Below, piece by piece: positions 23,087 through 30,864 of a DNA stretch of 53,456 nucleotides. The position numbers and the translations under genes were made by a program. Numbering within the stretch: position 1 is the stretch's first letter; every line of letters starts with the position of its first letter. The notes under the pieces were generated by a model, which saw nothing but the letters and a program-made list of their open reading frames with translations, was not told the DNA's origin and did no database searches. Origin of the DNA: a bacterium (GTDB lineage Bacteria; Hydrothermota; Tepidihabitantia; B3-TA06); contig JAAYVC010000073.1 in the NCBI GenBank assembly GCA_012517375.1, positions 1 to 53,456 of the forward strand, in the 5' to 3' direction.

Positions 23087-23620
23087 GTGATAAAGTATAT
23101 TTCATTTTTTTTGATAGTCTTTGTGGTGGGTTGCGGAAAGGAACGTAAAATCGTTAACACATGGTTCACTCTTGACAACTACGCTATAAGTATAAATGCC
23201 GATTCAATCTCGACCGATATTAACGTCTCCCCTTCCGTGCGTATTGCAGCTGACGACACGGTATTCAAGGGCTCACTCAAGCTTACGTTGCGTTACCCTA
23301 AAGCCGATGAACGGGCGGATATAGGTTTTATAAGTCTTTTCTCGTCTGCCGAGACAAAAGTAAAACTGCCTAAGGCGAAGTTCGATGTATCCTACCTCTT
23401 ACTGGACACGCTGATCGAAGACAAGAGCTTCACGAACCCGTTGATAGAAAAAGGCGCATGGGCTGGCGGCTGGCTCTATACACTCAAACCCGGTCAGGAA
23501 GTAAAGCTCAAGATTGAAATTCCAAGCCACGCAAAGCTAGTGATAGTGAGAACGCAGATCTACGCTGAGGACGGCAAGACGCTTTTATTGAGATACCTGC
23601 ACGGGTTCGAGATAGAGTAG
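23087..23620 (+). CDS. Hypothetical lipoprotein
   Basis: 177 residues with lipoprotein signal MIKYISFFLIVFVVGC (acylated Cys 16). GTG start is set by AAAGGAGG six bases before it; a longer frame would add a non-coding N-terminus. The mature part is beta-rich (SLKLTLRYPKADE, FSSAETKVKLPKAKFDVSY) and not recognised. TTGACA at 23042-23047 with a weak TTTGCT box may be its promoter. Confidence 0.75.
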   Translation: MIKYISFFLIVFVVGCGKERKIVNTWFTLDNYAISINADSISTDINVSPSVRIAADDTVFKGSLKLTLRYPKADERADIGFISLFSSAETKVKLPKAKFDVSYLLLDTLIEDKSFTNPLIEKGAWAGGWLYTLKPGQEVKLKIEIPSHAKLVIVRTQIYAEDGKTLLLRYLHGFEIE

Positions 23621-23733
23621 CACACGTATTTCTTTGCTTTTTTTAACCACCACAATCGAATGGAATTCCGAGAGATATACTTAAGTTCTAACGCCTTTAT
23701 ACCTCTCCTTTCCAAATTAATAAGAGAGGCTCT

Positions 23734-23792
23734 ATTGAGGCCGTCTTTCGCCGGCTCAATTTCAAATACGATCTTTTCGCCTATGCGAAAAG
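23734..23792. terminator. Hairpins between converging genes
   Basis: Two stems: ATTGAGGCCG with CGGCTCAAT (23734-23760, one bulged base) and CTTTTCGC/GCGAAAAG around CTAT (23773-23792). They lie between a rightward and a leftward gene and could end transcription from either side; U-tracts are weak. Confidence 0.45.
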
Positions 23793-23798
23793 GAGCAA

Positions 23799-25340
23799 TT
23801 ACTTGTTATGCAGCTTCTCGTACGGACAGCCGCCGCAGCCGGATGAGGGCTTTTCATTTGAAGGACAATCGGAGGGCGCAGAGGGCGTTTCTTTTTCCGC
23901 GTGGTCGCATTCATCCGGAATGGGCTGTTCGAGTATCCAGGCGGTAACGGTGGGTAGGAAGCAAGGCGTGAACTCTTTTGGAAGCTTCGCGTATTCGGAA
24001 ACAGCACCTGTCTTTGCAGGCTGGAATAGATGGTTAGCCTGGCAGCATATCTTTATGAGATAGTTCTCCTTGCCTGCATCCTTAAAAACCTTCTCAAGTT
24101 CCTTCGACTGCGATTCAGCAGGAACCTGCACATCCAGCTTGCCGAAGAATGCAAGCACGCGGCAGTCAACCTTGGCGAGTGTAGGACGCGGGTCGTATTC
24201 AACAAAATACTTCATCCATGGACTCTTGATGAACTCCATCTGCGCATCGGCAACATTCTTGGCATACTTGTTTATGTTGCCCAGAGCGCTGCGCTCTTCC
24301 TTAGGCATTGCCTTGGCTTCTTTAATCGCGGCCTTGCGTATCTCTTCCCTAAGCTCATCGAAACCGGTTCCAGACTTTATGGCATCAAGCACTTTCTGCT
24401 GAAGCACAAGGTTTTCCTTAATGTCCTCTTCGCTTCTGCCCTCCGCCTTTGCAACCATTGCGGCCTGTTCCTTGAGCAGCTCCTCGCCTTTTACTGCCGG
24501 TCCGGCCATCATCACGATGAACGCAACATCCCTGTGCTCGGAAGCAACCATGGGAGCAATGATGCCGCCTTCGGAATGACCGATTATGCCGATATTTTCC
24601 GGGTCGATCTCAGGGCGCGTTTTGAGATACTCAAACTGAGCAACTGCATCGTCATAAAAATCCCTGCTTGTTGCCTTTGTCCGGTCTCCGATGGATTTTC
24701 CAGCGCCGCGATCGTCGCACCGAAGTACTGCTATGCCCTTACGTGATAGATGGTCGGAAATAACCTTGAAAACCTTAAAACCCAACACATCTTCGTTTCT
24801 GTCCTGGGAACCGCTCCCGGTTATCATCAGTACGGCAGGGAACGGACCAGCCCCATCTGGAATTGACAGGGTTCCTGCAAGTGTTACTTGCTCGTTGACC
24901 TTTACGGATACTTCTTCTTCCTTATAAGGAGGAGGAGGTGTCGCCTCTTTTTTTGAAGGTTCGAGGAAGAAAGTTCCATTGGCTGCACCCTGTTTGAAGA
25001 CACCCTCAATTCGCTTTTCTTTTAAGGTTCCATCATAAACAGCTCTGCTTATTTGAGTAGGCAGTTCAAAATGTATCTTCTGACCGTCATATTGAATACC
25101 TTCAAGCTTCAAACCATAGGCGCCCTGCATGGGTATATCAATACTCGCCTTAAGGGTATCATTTTCCGTAAAGAACTTCACCAGCATGCCTATCTCGGCA
25201 CCTTTAATTTGTATAGGTCCCTCCCACTCTCCGAGAAGAGGTTTTACGTCTCCGGTCACCTTGTACTTTGCAGAACCCGCACAAGCGACCAAAGGAAGAA
25301 ACATTATAATCGCTAAAACACCAGCTTTTAAATTTCTCAT
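23799..25340 (-). CDS. Alpha/beta-hydrolase lipoprotein with Cys-rich tail
   Basis: 513 residues. Lipobox LVAC puts the acylated Cys at residue 20. A lipocalin-like or DUF3887-style N-terminal beta domain (about 30-128) precedes a hydrolase core: oxyanion region MITGSGSQDRNED, nucleophile S256 in GHSEGG, acid D403 in FFGKLDVQVP and base H437 in QANHLFQP, a complete triad. An alpha-helical lid fills 285-375. The last 35 residues are Cys/Pro-rich (DECDH... CPSNEK... GCGGCPYEK), unusual for the family. AAAGGAG precedes the ATG; TTGATA, 16 bases, TAAACT (25418-25391) is a possible promoter. Substrate unknown, perhaps an ester or peptide in the periplasm. Confidence 0.85.
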   Translation of the reverse strand: MRNLKAGVLAIIMFLPLVACAGSAKYKVTGDVKPLLGEWEGPIQIKGAEIGMLVKFFTENDTLKASIDIPMQGAYGLKLEGIQYDGQKIHFELPTQISRAVYDGTLKEKRIEGVFKQGAANGTFFLEPSKKEATPPPPYKEEEVSVKVNEQVTLAGTLSIPDGAGPFPAVLMITGSGSQDRNEDVLGFKVFKVISDHLSRKGIAVLRCDDRGAGKSIGDRTKATSRDFYDDAVAQFEYLKTRPEIDPENIGIIGHSEGGIIAPMVASEHRDVAFIVMMAGPAVKGEELLKEQAAMVAKAEGRSEEDIKENLVLQQKVLDAIKSGTGFDELREEIRKAAIKEAKAMPKEERSALGNINKYAKNVADAQMEFIKSPWMKYFVEYDPRPTLAKVDCRVLAFFGKLDVQVPAESQSKELEKVFKDAGKENYLIKICCQANHLFQPAKTGAVSEYAKLPKEFTPCFLPTVTAWILEQPIPDECDHAEKETPSAPSDCPSNEKPSSGCGGCPYEKLHNK

Positions 25341-25527
25341 TGACTACTCCTTTGTCCAATTTTTATGATTTCTATACAACAGAACAAGATAGTTTATTCA
25401 TAACAACGAATATATCAACCTTTTACGTATATGAAAGACTTCTGCTTCTCTCATGATTGATAATCCTTGGGTCGTAAGACTTTCAATTCTAATATATTCA
25501 GGTTGTTAGTGAAAATATCAGCCGTAA

Positions 25528-26535
25528 CTAAACGACCGGAACCCGAGTCTTACTCGGTTGTGTACAGGCGCCTGTTGGACAAGCCTTGACGCATTCACCG
25601 CATCCAACGCATTTTTCAGATGAGACGATGTGAATCTGGCCTTCCTCGCCTTCAATAGCCTTGAATTTACATACTTGAGTACAGGCATGTTTTCCTTCGC
25701 ACTTGGAAGGCTCAATCTCCGCCTTGGGTCTTGGAGCCGCGTAATCGACGTACGAGCTCTTAACCGGGCATTTCTGATAGCATATACCGCAATCGACGCA
25801 CTTTTCGAGATTCATTACCGGCAGGTTGTTGACCATATCAAGCGCACCATAAGGACACATCTTTACGCATATTGAACAAGCATGACATCCTTTAGAGCAA
25901 GCATCCCTCACGGCTTTACCTTTATCGAGAGAATTGCAAGCCAGGTATACTTCCTTGGATATCGGTATGAGCTTGAGGATATTCTTGGGGCAAGTCTTTA
26001 CGCAGATTCCGCAGCCGGTGCATTTTTTGCGGTCAACCAACGGAAGACCCTCAGGTCCCATATGAATCGCATCAAAGGGACAGACAAGCGTGCAGTCCCC
26101 GAATCCGAGACAGCCGTATGAGCATGCCTTTGTTCCGCCGCCGATGAGGTTGGAGGCTCTGCAGGTCCTGACGCCTTTGTAGTCTGCAGACTGCGCAACG
26201 ATGTCGGAACCGCCCTGACACAGCAGAAACGCGACTTTTGGTTCGCCTCCGGAAACTTCGATACCCATTATCTCACCTATCTTTTTGGCTACGCCTGAGC
26301 CGCCCACCGGGCATGCATCCGCAGGCGCGTCGCCTTTTGCCACTGCAGCTGCATAAGCATCACAACCAGGATACGAGCAACCTCCGCAGTTCGCGCCAGG
26401 AAGAACCGAGCGGACCTTCGCCTCAAGAGGATTGGGCTGAACGAGAAAAACCCTGTTAGCAAGAATCAGCATAAGCACAAGAAGCACACCTAAACCACCC
26501 ATTAGCGCTGCAGCTATCCAGAGAATAGTAACCAT
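25528..26535 (-). CDS. rnfB: Electron transport complex subunit RnfB
   Basis: Ferredoxin-like subunit of the Rnf ferredoxin:NAD oxidoreductase. The N-terminal membrane anchor (about 4-27) is followed by the RnfB-type 4Fe-4S site (C50, C53, C58, C75) and a long array of cysteine motifs: CSYGCLGFGDC, CTGCGICVKTC, CHACSICVKMC, CVDCGICYQKC, CEGKHACTQVC and CVGCGECVKAC. At 335 residues it is the extended, many-cluster form known from anaerobes. Third gene of the rnfE-A-B unit, four bases after rnfA. Family is certain. Confidence 0.95.
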   Translation of the reverse strand: MVTILWIAAALMGGLGVLLVLMLILANRVFLVQPNPLEAKVRSVLPGANCGGCSYPGCDAYAAAVAKGDAPADACPVGGSGVAKKIGEIMGIEVSGGEPKVAFLLCQGGSDIVAQSADYKGVRTCRASNLIGGGTKACSYGCLGFGDCTLVCPFDAIHMGPEGLPLVDRKKCTGCGICVKTCPKNILKLIPISKEVYLACNSLDKGKAVRDACSKGCHACSICVKMCPYGALDMVNNLPVMNLEKCVDCGICYQKCPVKSSYVDYAAPRPKAEIEPSKCEGKHACTQVCKFKAIEGEEGQIHIVSSEKCVGCGECVKACPTGACTQPSKTRVPVV

Positions 26536-26538
26536 GAT

Positions 26539-27156
26539 TTAAATCCCGAAAAGGTTGGCAAAGCCGAAGAAAGCAAGTGAAACCAGCGAAGCCGCGATGA
26601 ACGCTATAGGATATCCTTTGAATGACTTGGATATCGGAGCCAGTTCAAGTCGTTCCCTTAAAGCCGCGAAAAGAATCATTACAAGACCGAAGCCTGTTCC
26701 AGTACCAAGGGCAAAGACTGTACCCTGTATGAAGCTGAAGCTGCTATCAATCACGATGAATGCCACACCGAGAATGGTGCAATTCGTGGTGATAAGGGGA
26801 AGATAAATGCCCAGAGCCGAATAGAGAACCGGCACGTACTTCTTTAAAAACATCTCGAGGAGCTGCACAAGCGCCGCTATGACGAGAATGAAAGAAAGTG
26901 TTCGCAGAAACACCACGCCGCCCGGAAGAATGCTCCCTAGGAGAACCGAATGAGGAGCAAGAGCCAAATAGTAGATTCCCCAGGTGATCCAGGTTGACAT
27001 CACCATTACGAAAAGCACTCCCCCGCTCATACCTATGGCTGTCGAGAGTCTCGTGGATACTCCGAAGAACGGGCAAAACCCCAGGAACCGGATTAGGACG
27101 ATGTTGTTGACGAATATCGAACCTATGAGAATTGCAATTAAAGAGTTGGGTACCAT
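26539..27156 (-). CDS. rnfA: Electron transport complex subunit RnfA
   Basis: Integral membrane subunit, 205 residues with six membrane segments. Diagnostic blocks are FVNNIVLIRFLGFCPFFGVS near the N-terminus and LPLITTNCTILGVAF, each carrying one of the cysteines that hold the intramembrane iron-sulfur centre shared with RnfE. Starts two bases after the rnfE stop and ends just before rnfB. Confidence 0.95.
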   Translation of the reverse strand: MVPNSLIAILIGSIFVNNIVLIRFLGFCPFFGVSTRLSTAIGMSGGVLFVMVMSTWITWGIYYLALAPHSVLLGSILPGGVVFLRTLSFILVIAALVQLLEMFLKKYVPVLYSALGIYLPLITTNCTILGVAFIVIDSSFSFIQGTVFALGTGTGFGLVMILFAALRERLELAPISKSFKGYPIAFIAASLVSLAFFGFANLFGI

Positions 27157-27158
27157 AT

Positions 27159-27842
27159 CTAGCCTACCCTTTTAAATATCTTGTTTATGCCGGCCTTGAG
27201 CAAGCCAATTACAAAGAAGGCGCCCGGAGCAAGACCGAAGAATAGGATGGGGTTCTCACGAAACCCCTGAGGCATGACCGGCATCTTGAACCAAGAACCT
27301 TTTCCTAAAAGCTCGCGTATCGTACCCATAAGAACTATAGCCACGGCAAAACCGAGTGATTTGTTTATGCCGTCGAGAAAAGAGCCCCAGACGCCGTTCG
27401 TGTAGGCATATGCCTCGGCGCGACCAAGGATGATGCAGTTGACAACAATCAAGGGTACGAAAATACCCAAAACCCTGTACAACGCAGGCTGGTATGCCTG
27501 CATCACATAGTCTATTATCGTAACAAACGTGGAGATGATGACGATGAATACTGGAATTCGAACCTCGTTTGGAATAATCTTGCGGAGCATTGAAATAACC
27601 ACGTTGGATAGTACGAGAACAAACATCACTGCGGCGGACATGCCTGCCGCATCGAAAGCGGTTCCAGACGTGGCCAGCGTAGGACAAAGACCGATCATTA
27701 AGATGAGCACGGGGTTATCAAGTATTATGTCCTTGAAGAATTTGACAAACCCAGACTCACCCTTCTGTTTTTCGAGCACTTGAACTTGCTCAGCACCCTC
27801 TTGGAGGGCGAGCGGCTCTTGGGATTCAGCTTGGGTATTCAT
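27159..27842 (-). CDS. rnfE: Electron transport complex subunit RnfE
   Basis: Integral membrane subunit, paralogous to RnfA, 227 residues. Diagnostic blocks: DNPVLILMIGLCPTLATSG and FVPLIVVNCIILGRAEAYA, each with a cluster cysteine. The first ~30 residues form a hydrophilic, Glu/Gln-rich extension not typical of the family. A promoter ends 10 bases before the ATG, so rnfE is first in its transcript and rnfC, rnfD and rnfG are not upstream. No Shine-Dalgarno site, so a leaderless start is likely. Confidence 0.95.
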   Translation of the reverse strand: MNTQAESQEPLALQEGAEQVQVLEKQKGESGFVKFFKDIILDNPVLILMIGLCPTLATSGTAFDAAGMSAAVMFVLVLSNVVISMLRKIIPNEVRIPVFIVIISTFVTIIDYVMQAYQPALYRVLGIFVPLIVVNCIILGRAEAYAYTNGVWGSFLDGINKSLGFAVAIVLMGTIRELLGKGSWFKMPVMPQGFRENPILFFGLAPGAFFVIGLLKAGINKIFKRVG

Positions 27843-27852
27843 ATTGGGAACA

Positions 27853-27880
27853 AGTATACACTAGCTAATTATATTGTCAA
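27853..27880 (-). promoter_or_regulatory. rnfEAB promoter (near-leaderless)
   Basis: Minus strand: TTGACA (27880-27875), 16-base spacer, TATACT (27858-27853), then 10 bases to ATG 27842, giving a leader of only a few bases. It partly overlaps the divergent lipoprotein promoter region. Confidence 0.7.
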
Positions 27881-27894
27881 GAATAACGCAAGGA

Positions 27895-27922
27895 TTGACC
27901 AATTATGAATTTCGTGTAACAT
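27895..27922 (+). promoter_or_regulatory. Lipoprotein gene promoter (leaderless)
   Basis: TTGACC at 27895-27900, 16-base spacer, TAACAT at 27917-27922, five bases to ATG 27928. Confidence 0.5.
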
Positions 27923-27927
27923 AGGAC

Positions 27928-28755
27928 ATGCAAAAAAACATCTTATTGGTTTTAATGACGATCCTTTTAGTGGGATTCTCCGGTTGCACAACCTTTAACC
28001 GGGACGAGGCAGTGGAATCCATTAAAGATATTATCTATTCAGAAAACACTCGACTCCCCAGAGCAGGTATTGAGATAGTTGCGTCATTTCAGGATACTAT
28101 AATGCTGGACTCGCTCTGCAGACTCGAGGAAATGAATTTTTCGACCACTCTTGCTTCGGATTCTCTAAACTTCGTTTTCAAACAAACATCAAGAAACGAC
28201 AGCTTAATAACTATAGGTGATTCCTCGATTGTGACCATTCTGCGGTCTTATTCCGGGATAATGGAGTCAAAGATACGATCGATTGATAATGACAGTTCGA
28301 GGACGATTGAGAAGAGTTTTTCGAGCCAGCGCAGTCAGTATGCCCTCTTTACCGACAACGACGGATGGAACCTCTCAGGTTATTCCTTTGCTGAAGAACG
28401 TTCGGACACCAATACAACTCAGATATTCTCCCTCAGCATAAAAACCAGTACCCTTGACACTACACTATATTCAACGGCATCAATCTCTCCACTTGCAGAC
28501 CTGCCAGTCATCTTAAAAGGGACGCCTCTTTCATTAGTGTTGAGGACTGCGGCTGATACCAGCGAATTAGTCTGTCTTGTCTTGTCGGATAACGTCGTGC
28601 GGTTTCGCCCTAAACCCGGCGAAAGCAAACACTGGACAGCAGAAACGACAATGGGCCCGGGAAGCCTTGTGATAGCGATTTTTAGTAAAAATGCGCTCCT
28701 GGATGAAACTTACCCTGCAGATTTCGATTTCTGGGTCGTTCCTTATTCCGAGTAG
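27928..28755 (+). CDS. Hypothetical lipoprotein
   Basis: 275 residues with lipoprotein signal MQKNILLVLMTILLVGFSGC (acylated Cys 20). The mature protein is Ser/Thr/Asp-rich and predicted beta-rich, with no recognised domain. It is divergent from rnfEAB and convergent with recO, ending three bases before the recO stop. Start supported by a promoter five bases upstream. Confidence 0.75.
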   Translation: MQKNILLVLMTILLVGFSGCTTFNRDEAVESIKDIIYSENTRLPRAGIEIVASFQDTIMLDSLCRLEEMNFSTTLASDSLNFVFKQTSRNDSLITIGDSSIVTILRSYSGIMESKIRSIDNDSSRTIEKSFSSQRSQYALFTDNDGWNLSGYSFAEERSDTNTTQIFSLSIKTSTLDTTLYSTASISPLADLPVILKGTPLSLVLRTAADTSELVCLVLSDNVVRFRPKPGESKHWTAETTMGPGSLVIAIFSKNALLDETYPADFDFWVVPYSE

Positions 28756-28758
28756 AAT

Positions 28759-29478
28759 TTAAAGTACGAGCTTCGGATCTGCGTGAAGATGATATACTGC
28801 ATACTGACGTAGCAGCTTTGAAATTAATGGCGTGATGCTATTGTATTTTTTAGACAAGTTTTCAACCGAAAATTCCGATAATTCGTAAAGCATTATTCTT
28901 TCTTGTTTCGTAAGGTACAGTGTTGAATCCTCTTTCGAGTGCTCGCTGCACAAAAAACCACCGCTCACAATGGAGAACTTACCCTCCGTTTTCTTTCCGC
29001 AAATAACGCACCTTTCGTCTATTCCTGGATGATAACCTACAGTGGATGCGGTATGTAAAAGGTAATACTCGAATAGATAACCAATGCTGTTTCCTTTATC
29101 CATTGCATTAAGAAGTGACACGGTTAGATTGTAGAGTCCGGAGTTAGACTCTCCCGGATGGGAGATGTGGGAAAGGAATCCAAGAACCCGATAAAGCAGC
29201 TTAAGACTATCCCTGGATTCCCTTAGCTTTTGATGAGATACAATAATATCTGCAGAAGACAGCGTCAACAGATTCTTGTTTTCGCGTTCATAATAAATAA
29301 GCGAGAGCTCGGTTCCAGGTTCAAGGCTTGCTCCGAACTTGGACCCCGGTCTTCGAGCCCCATGCGCTAGGACATCAATCCTTCCTGACTTGCGCGTGAA
29401 TATCACGGCAATTTTCGAGGACTCCCTGAAAGGTCTTGAAGACAAAACCAGACCTTCGGTACGAGTGATTTTAGACAT
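28759..29478 (-). CDS. recO: DNA repair protein RecO
   Basis: Recombination mediator that works with RecF/RecR to load RecA and anneal strands. 239 residues: N-terminal OB fold (TEGLVLSSRPFRESSKIAV, then GRIDVLAHGARRPGSKFG), helical middle, and a zinc site CVICGK...GGFLCSEH. The ATG overlaps the mgtE stop by one base (TAATG), so it is translationally coupled behind mgtE. Family assignment is firm. Confidence 0.9.
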   Translation of the reverse strand: MSKITRTEGLVLSSRPFRESSKIAVIFTRKSGRIDVLAHGARRPGSKFGASLEPGTELSLIYYERENKNLLTLSSADIIVSHQKLRESRDSLKLLYRVLGFLSHISHPGESNSGLYNLTVSLLNAMDKGNSIGYLFEYYLLHTASTVGYHPGIDERCVICGKKTEGKFSIVSGGFLCSEHSKEDSTLYLTKQERIMLYELSEFSVENLSKKYNSITPLISKLLRQYAVYHLHADPKLVL

Positions 29479-30818
29479 TACGCTGGAAAGAACCTTAAAG
29501 CAAGGGCGGCAAGTCCAAGAAGCGTTAAAAACCCCAATGTATCAGTTGTAGCCGTTAAGAGAATCCCGGAAGCTATAGAAGGATCTAATTTTAACTGGCG
29601 AAGCAGCATTGGAACGAGAGTGCCTATGAATCCTCGAAGAAGTATGTTCATTGTCAGAGCCAGGAAAACAAGAGGTGAGAGGATTACTGGAAATTTGAAA
29701 AGAAACGCTCCTGCACCCACAAGAATGCCTGCCCCGAGACCAAGAAGCAAACAAGTAAGTATCTGCCGTCGCAGCAGACGCCAGGCATCCGCCGTTGTTA
29801 TTTCGCCGAGCGCAAGACTTCTTGCGACCATCACTACGGTCTGCGTGCCGGCATTCCCGCCTATTCCTGCAACAATTGGAGGAAAAACCGTAATAAGAGA
29901 CTTGATTGTCGATTGGAATAAACCTACAACGGCTGCCGCGATAGAAGCCGTGACAAGATTGACAAAAAGCCATGGAAACCTGCGTATGGCTGACATGCCT
30001 GGCGATTCAAAAAGCGAGGTTTCTCTACCAACGCCTCCTGATCTATAAATATCCTCGGCAGCCTCTTCCTGGATAACGTCTATGATATTGTCTATCGTTA
30101 TTATTCCACGGAGCTTATCCTGTTCGTCCACAACAGGAAGCGCCGGCATGTCAGATTTCTGAGCCTTTGCCGCTACACTCTCCTGGTCCTCCGGAACAAA
30201 GACCTTGGCGGGAAAAGGTTCCATCAAATCTTTAATCTTAGCTTTAGGAGTGTTAAACAAGAGCTTTTCCATTCGGAGGGAGCCTTCGAATCCGCCTTTC
30301 CTGTCGGTCACAAAAAGTATGCTTGCGTAAGCGGCCTCTCTTTTTTGACGCCTGAGCCTTGATATGACTTGTTTGACTGTATGGGAAGTATACGCCTGTA
30401 TAAAGTCTACGGACATAATCCAGCCTGCGGTGACCTCAGGGTATTGAAGCAGCTCTCCAACGTCACGCCTGTCTTCAGCAGGAAGCCTCGATATTACCGC
30501 TTGCCTGTCCTCCGGCTCCATATCGGCAAGAATATCGGCTGCATCATCGGAATCAAGCTCTTTGACAAGCTGCGATATCCTGTCGTTTTCCAGCTCACCC
30601 AGTATGATGTTTCTTGTCGCGTCGTCTATCTCAAGAAGCACATCTGCTGCTTGATCCGTATCAATCAGATGAAAAAAGGCAATCAGGGAATTTCTATCCA
30701 GACGTTCCGGAAGTCTTGCCAAATGATGTGGAGGCGGCCGCTCAATAAGATTTCGTATCCCGGCATTTTTGCCTTCTTTGATTAGTTCTTGTATGCGTGC
30801 GAGGAAATCGCCATCCAT
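29478..30818 (-). CDS. mgtE: Magnesium transporter MgtE
   Basis: Mg2+ channel of the inner membrane, 446 residues. N-terminal superhelical Mg-sensing domain (about 1-125, with SDDAADILADMEPEDRQAV), paired CBS domains (about 135-255), a plug helix, then five membrane segments (about 285-446). The signature GGNAGTQTVVMVARSLALGE and the conserved pore-side Asp in TTDTLGFL are present. The ATG lies six bases after a -10 box, so the mRNA should begin at the start codon. Operon with recO. Confidence 0.93.
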   Translation of the reverse strand: MDGDFLARIQELIKEGKNAGIRNLIERPPPHHLARLPERLDRNSLIAFFHLIDTDQAADVLLEIDDATRNIILGELENDRISQLVKELDSDDAADILADMEPEDRQAVISRLPAEDRRDVGELLQYPEVTAGWIMSVDFIQAYTSHTVKQVISRLRRQKREAAYASILFVTDRKGGFEGSLRMEKLLFNTPKAKIKDLMEPFPAKVFVPEDQESVAAKAQKSDMPALPVVDEQDKLRGIITIDNIIDVIQEEAAEDIYRSGGVGRETSLFESPGMSAIRRFPWLFVNLVTASIAAAVVGLFQSTIKSLITVFPPIVAGIGGNAGTQTVVMVARSLALGEITTADAWRLLRRQILTCLLLGLGAGILVGAGAFLFKFPVILSPLVFLALTMNILLRGFIGTLVPMLLRQLKLDPSIASGILLTATTDTLGFLTLLGLAALALRFFPA

Positions 30819-30824
30819 TCGTCA

Positions 30825-30852
30825 ATCATAGTTGGCGGATATGAATTGTCAA
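30825..30852 (-). promoter_or_regulatory. mgtE-recO promoter (leaderless)
   Basis: Minus strand: TTGACA (30852-30847), 16-base spacer, TATGAT (30830-30825), six bases to ATG 30818, so the start point falls on the A of ATG. Confidence 0.75.
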
Positions 30853-30864
30853 GAATATATTCTT

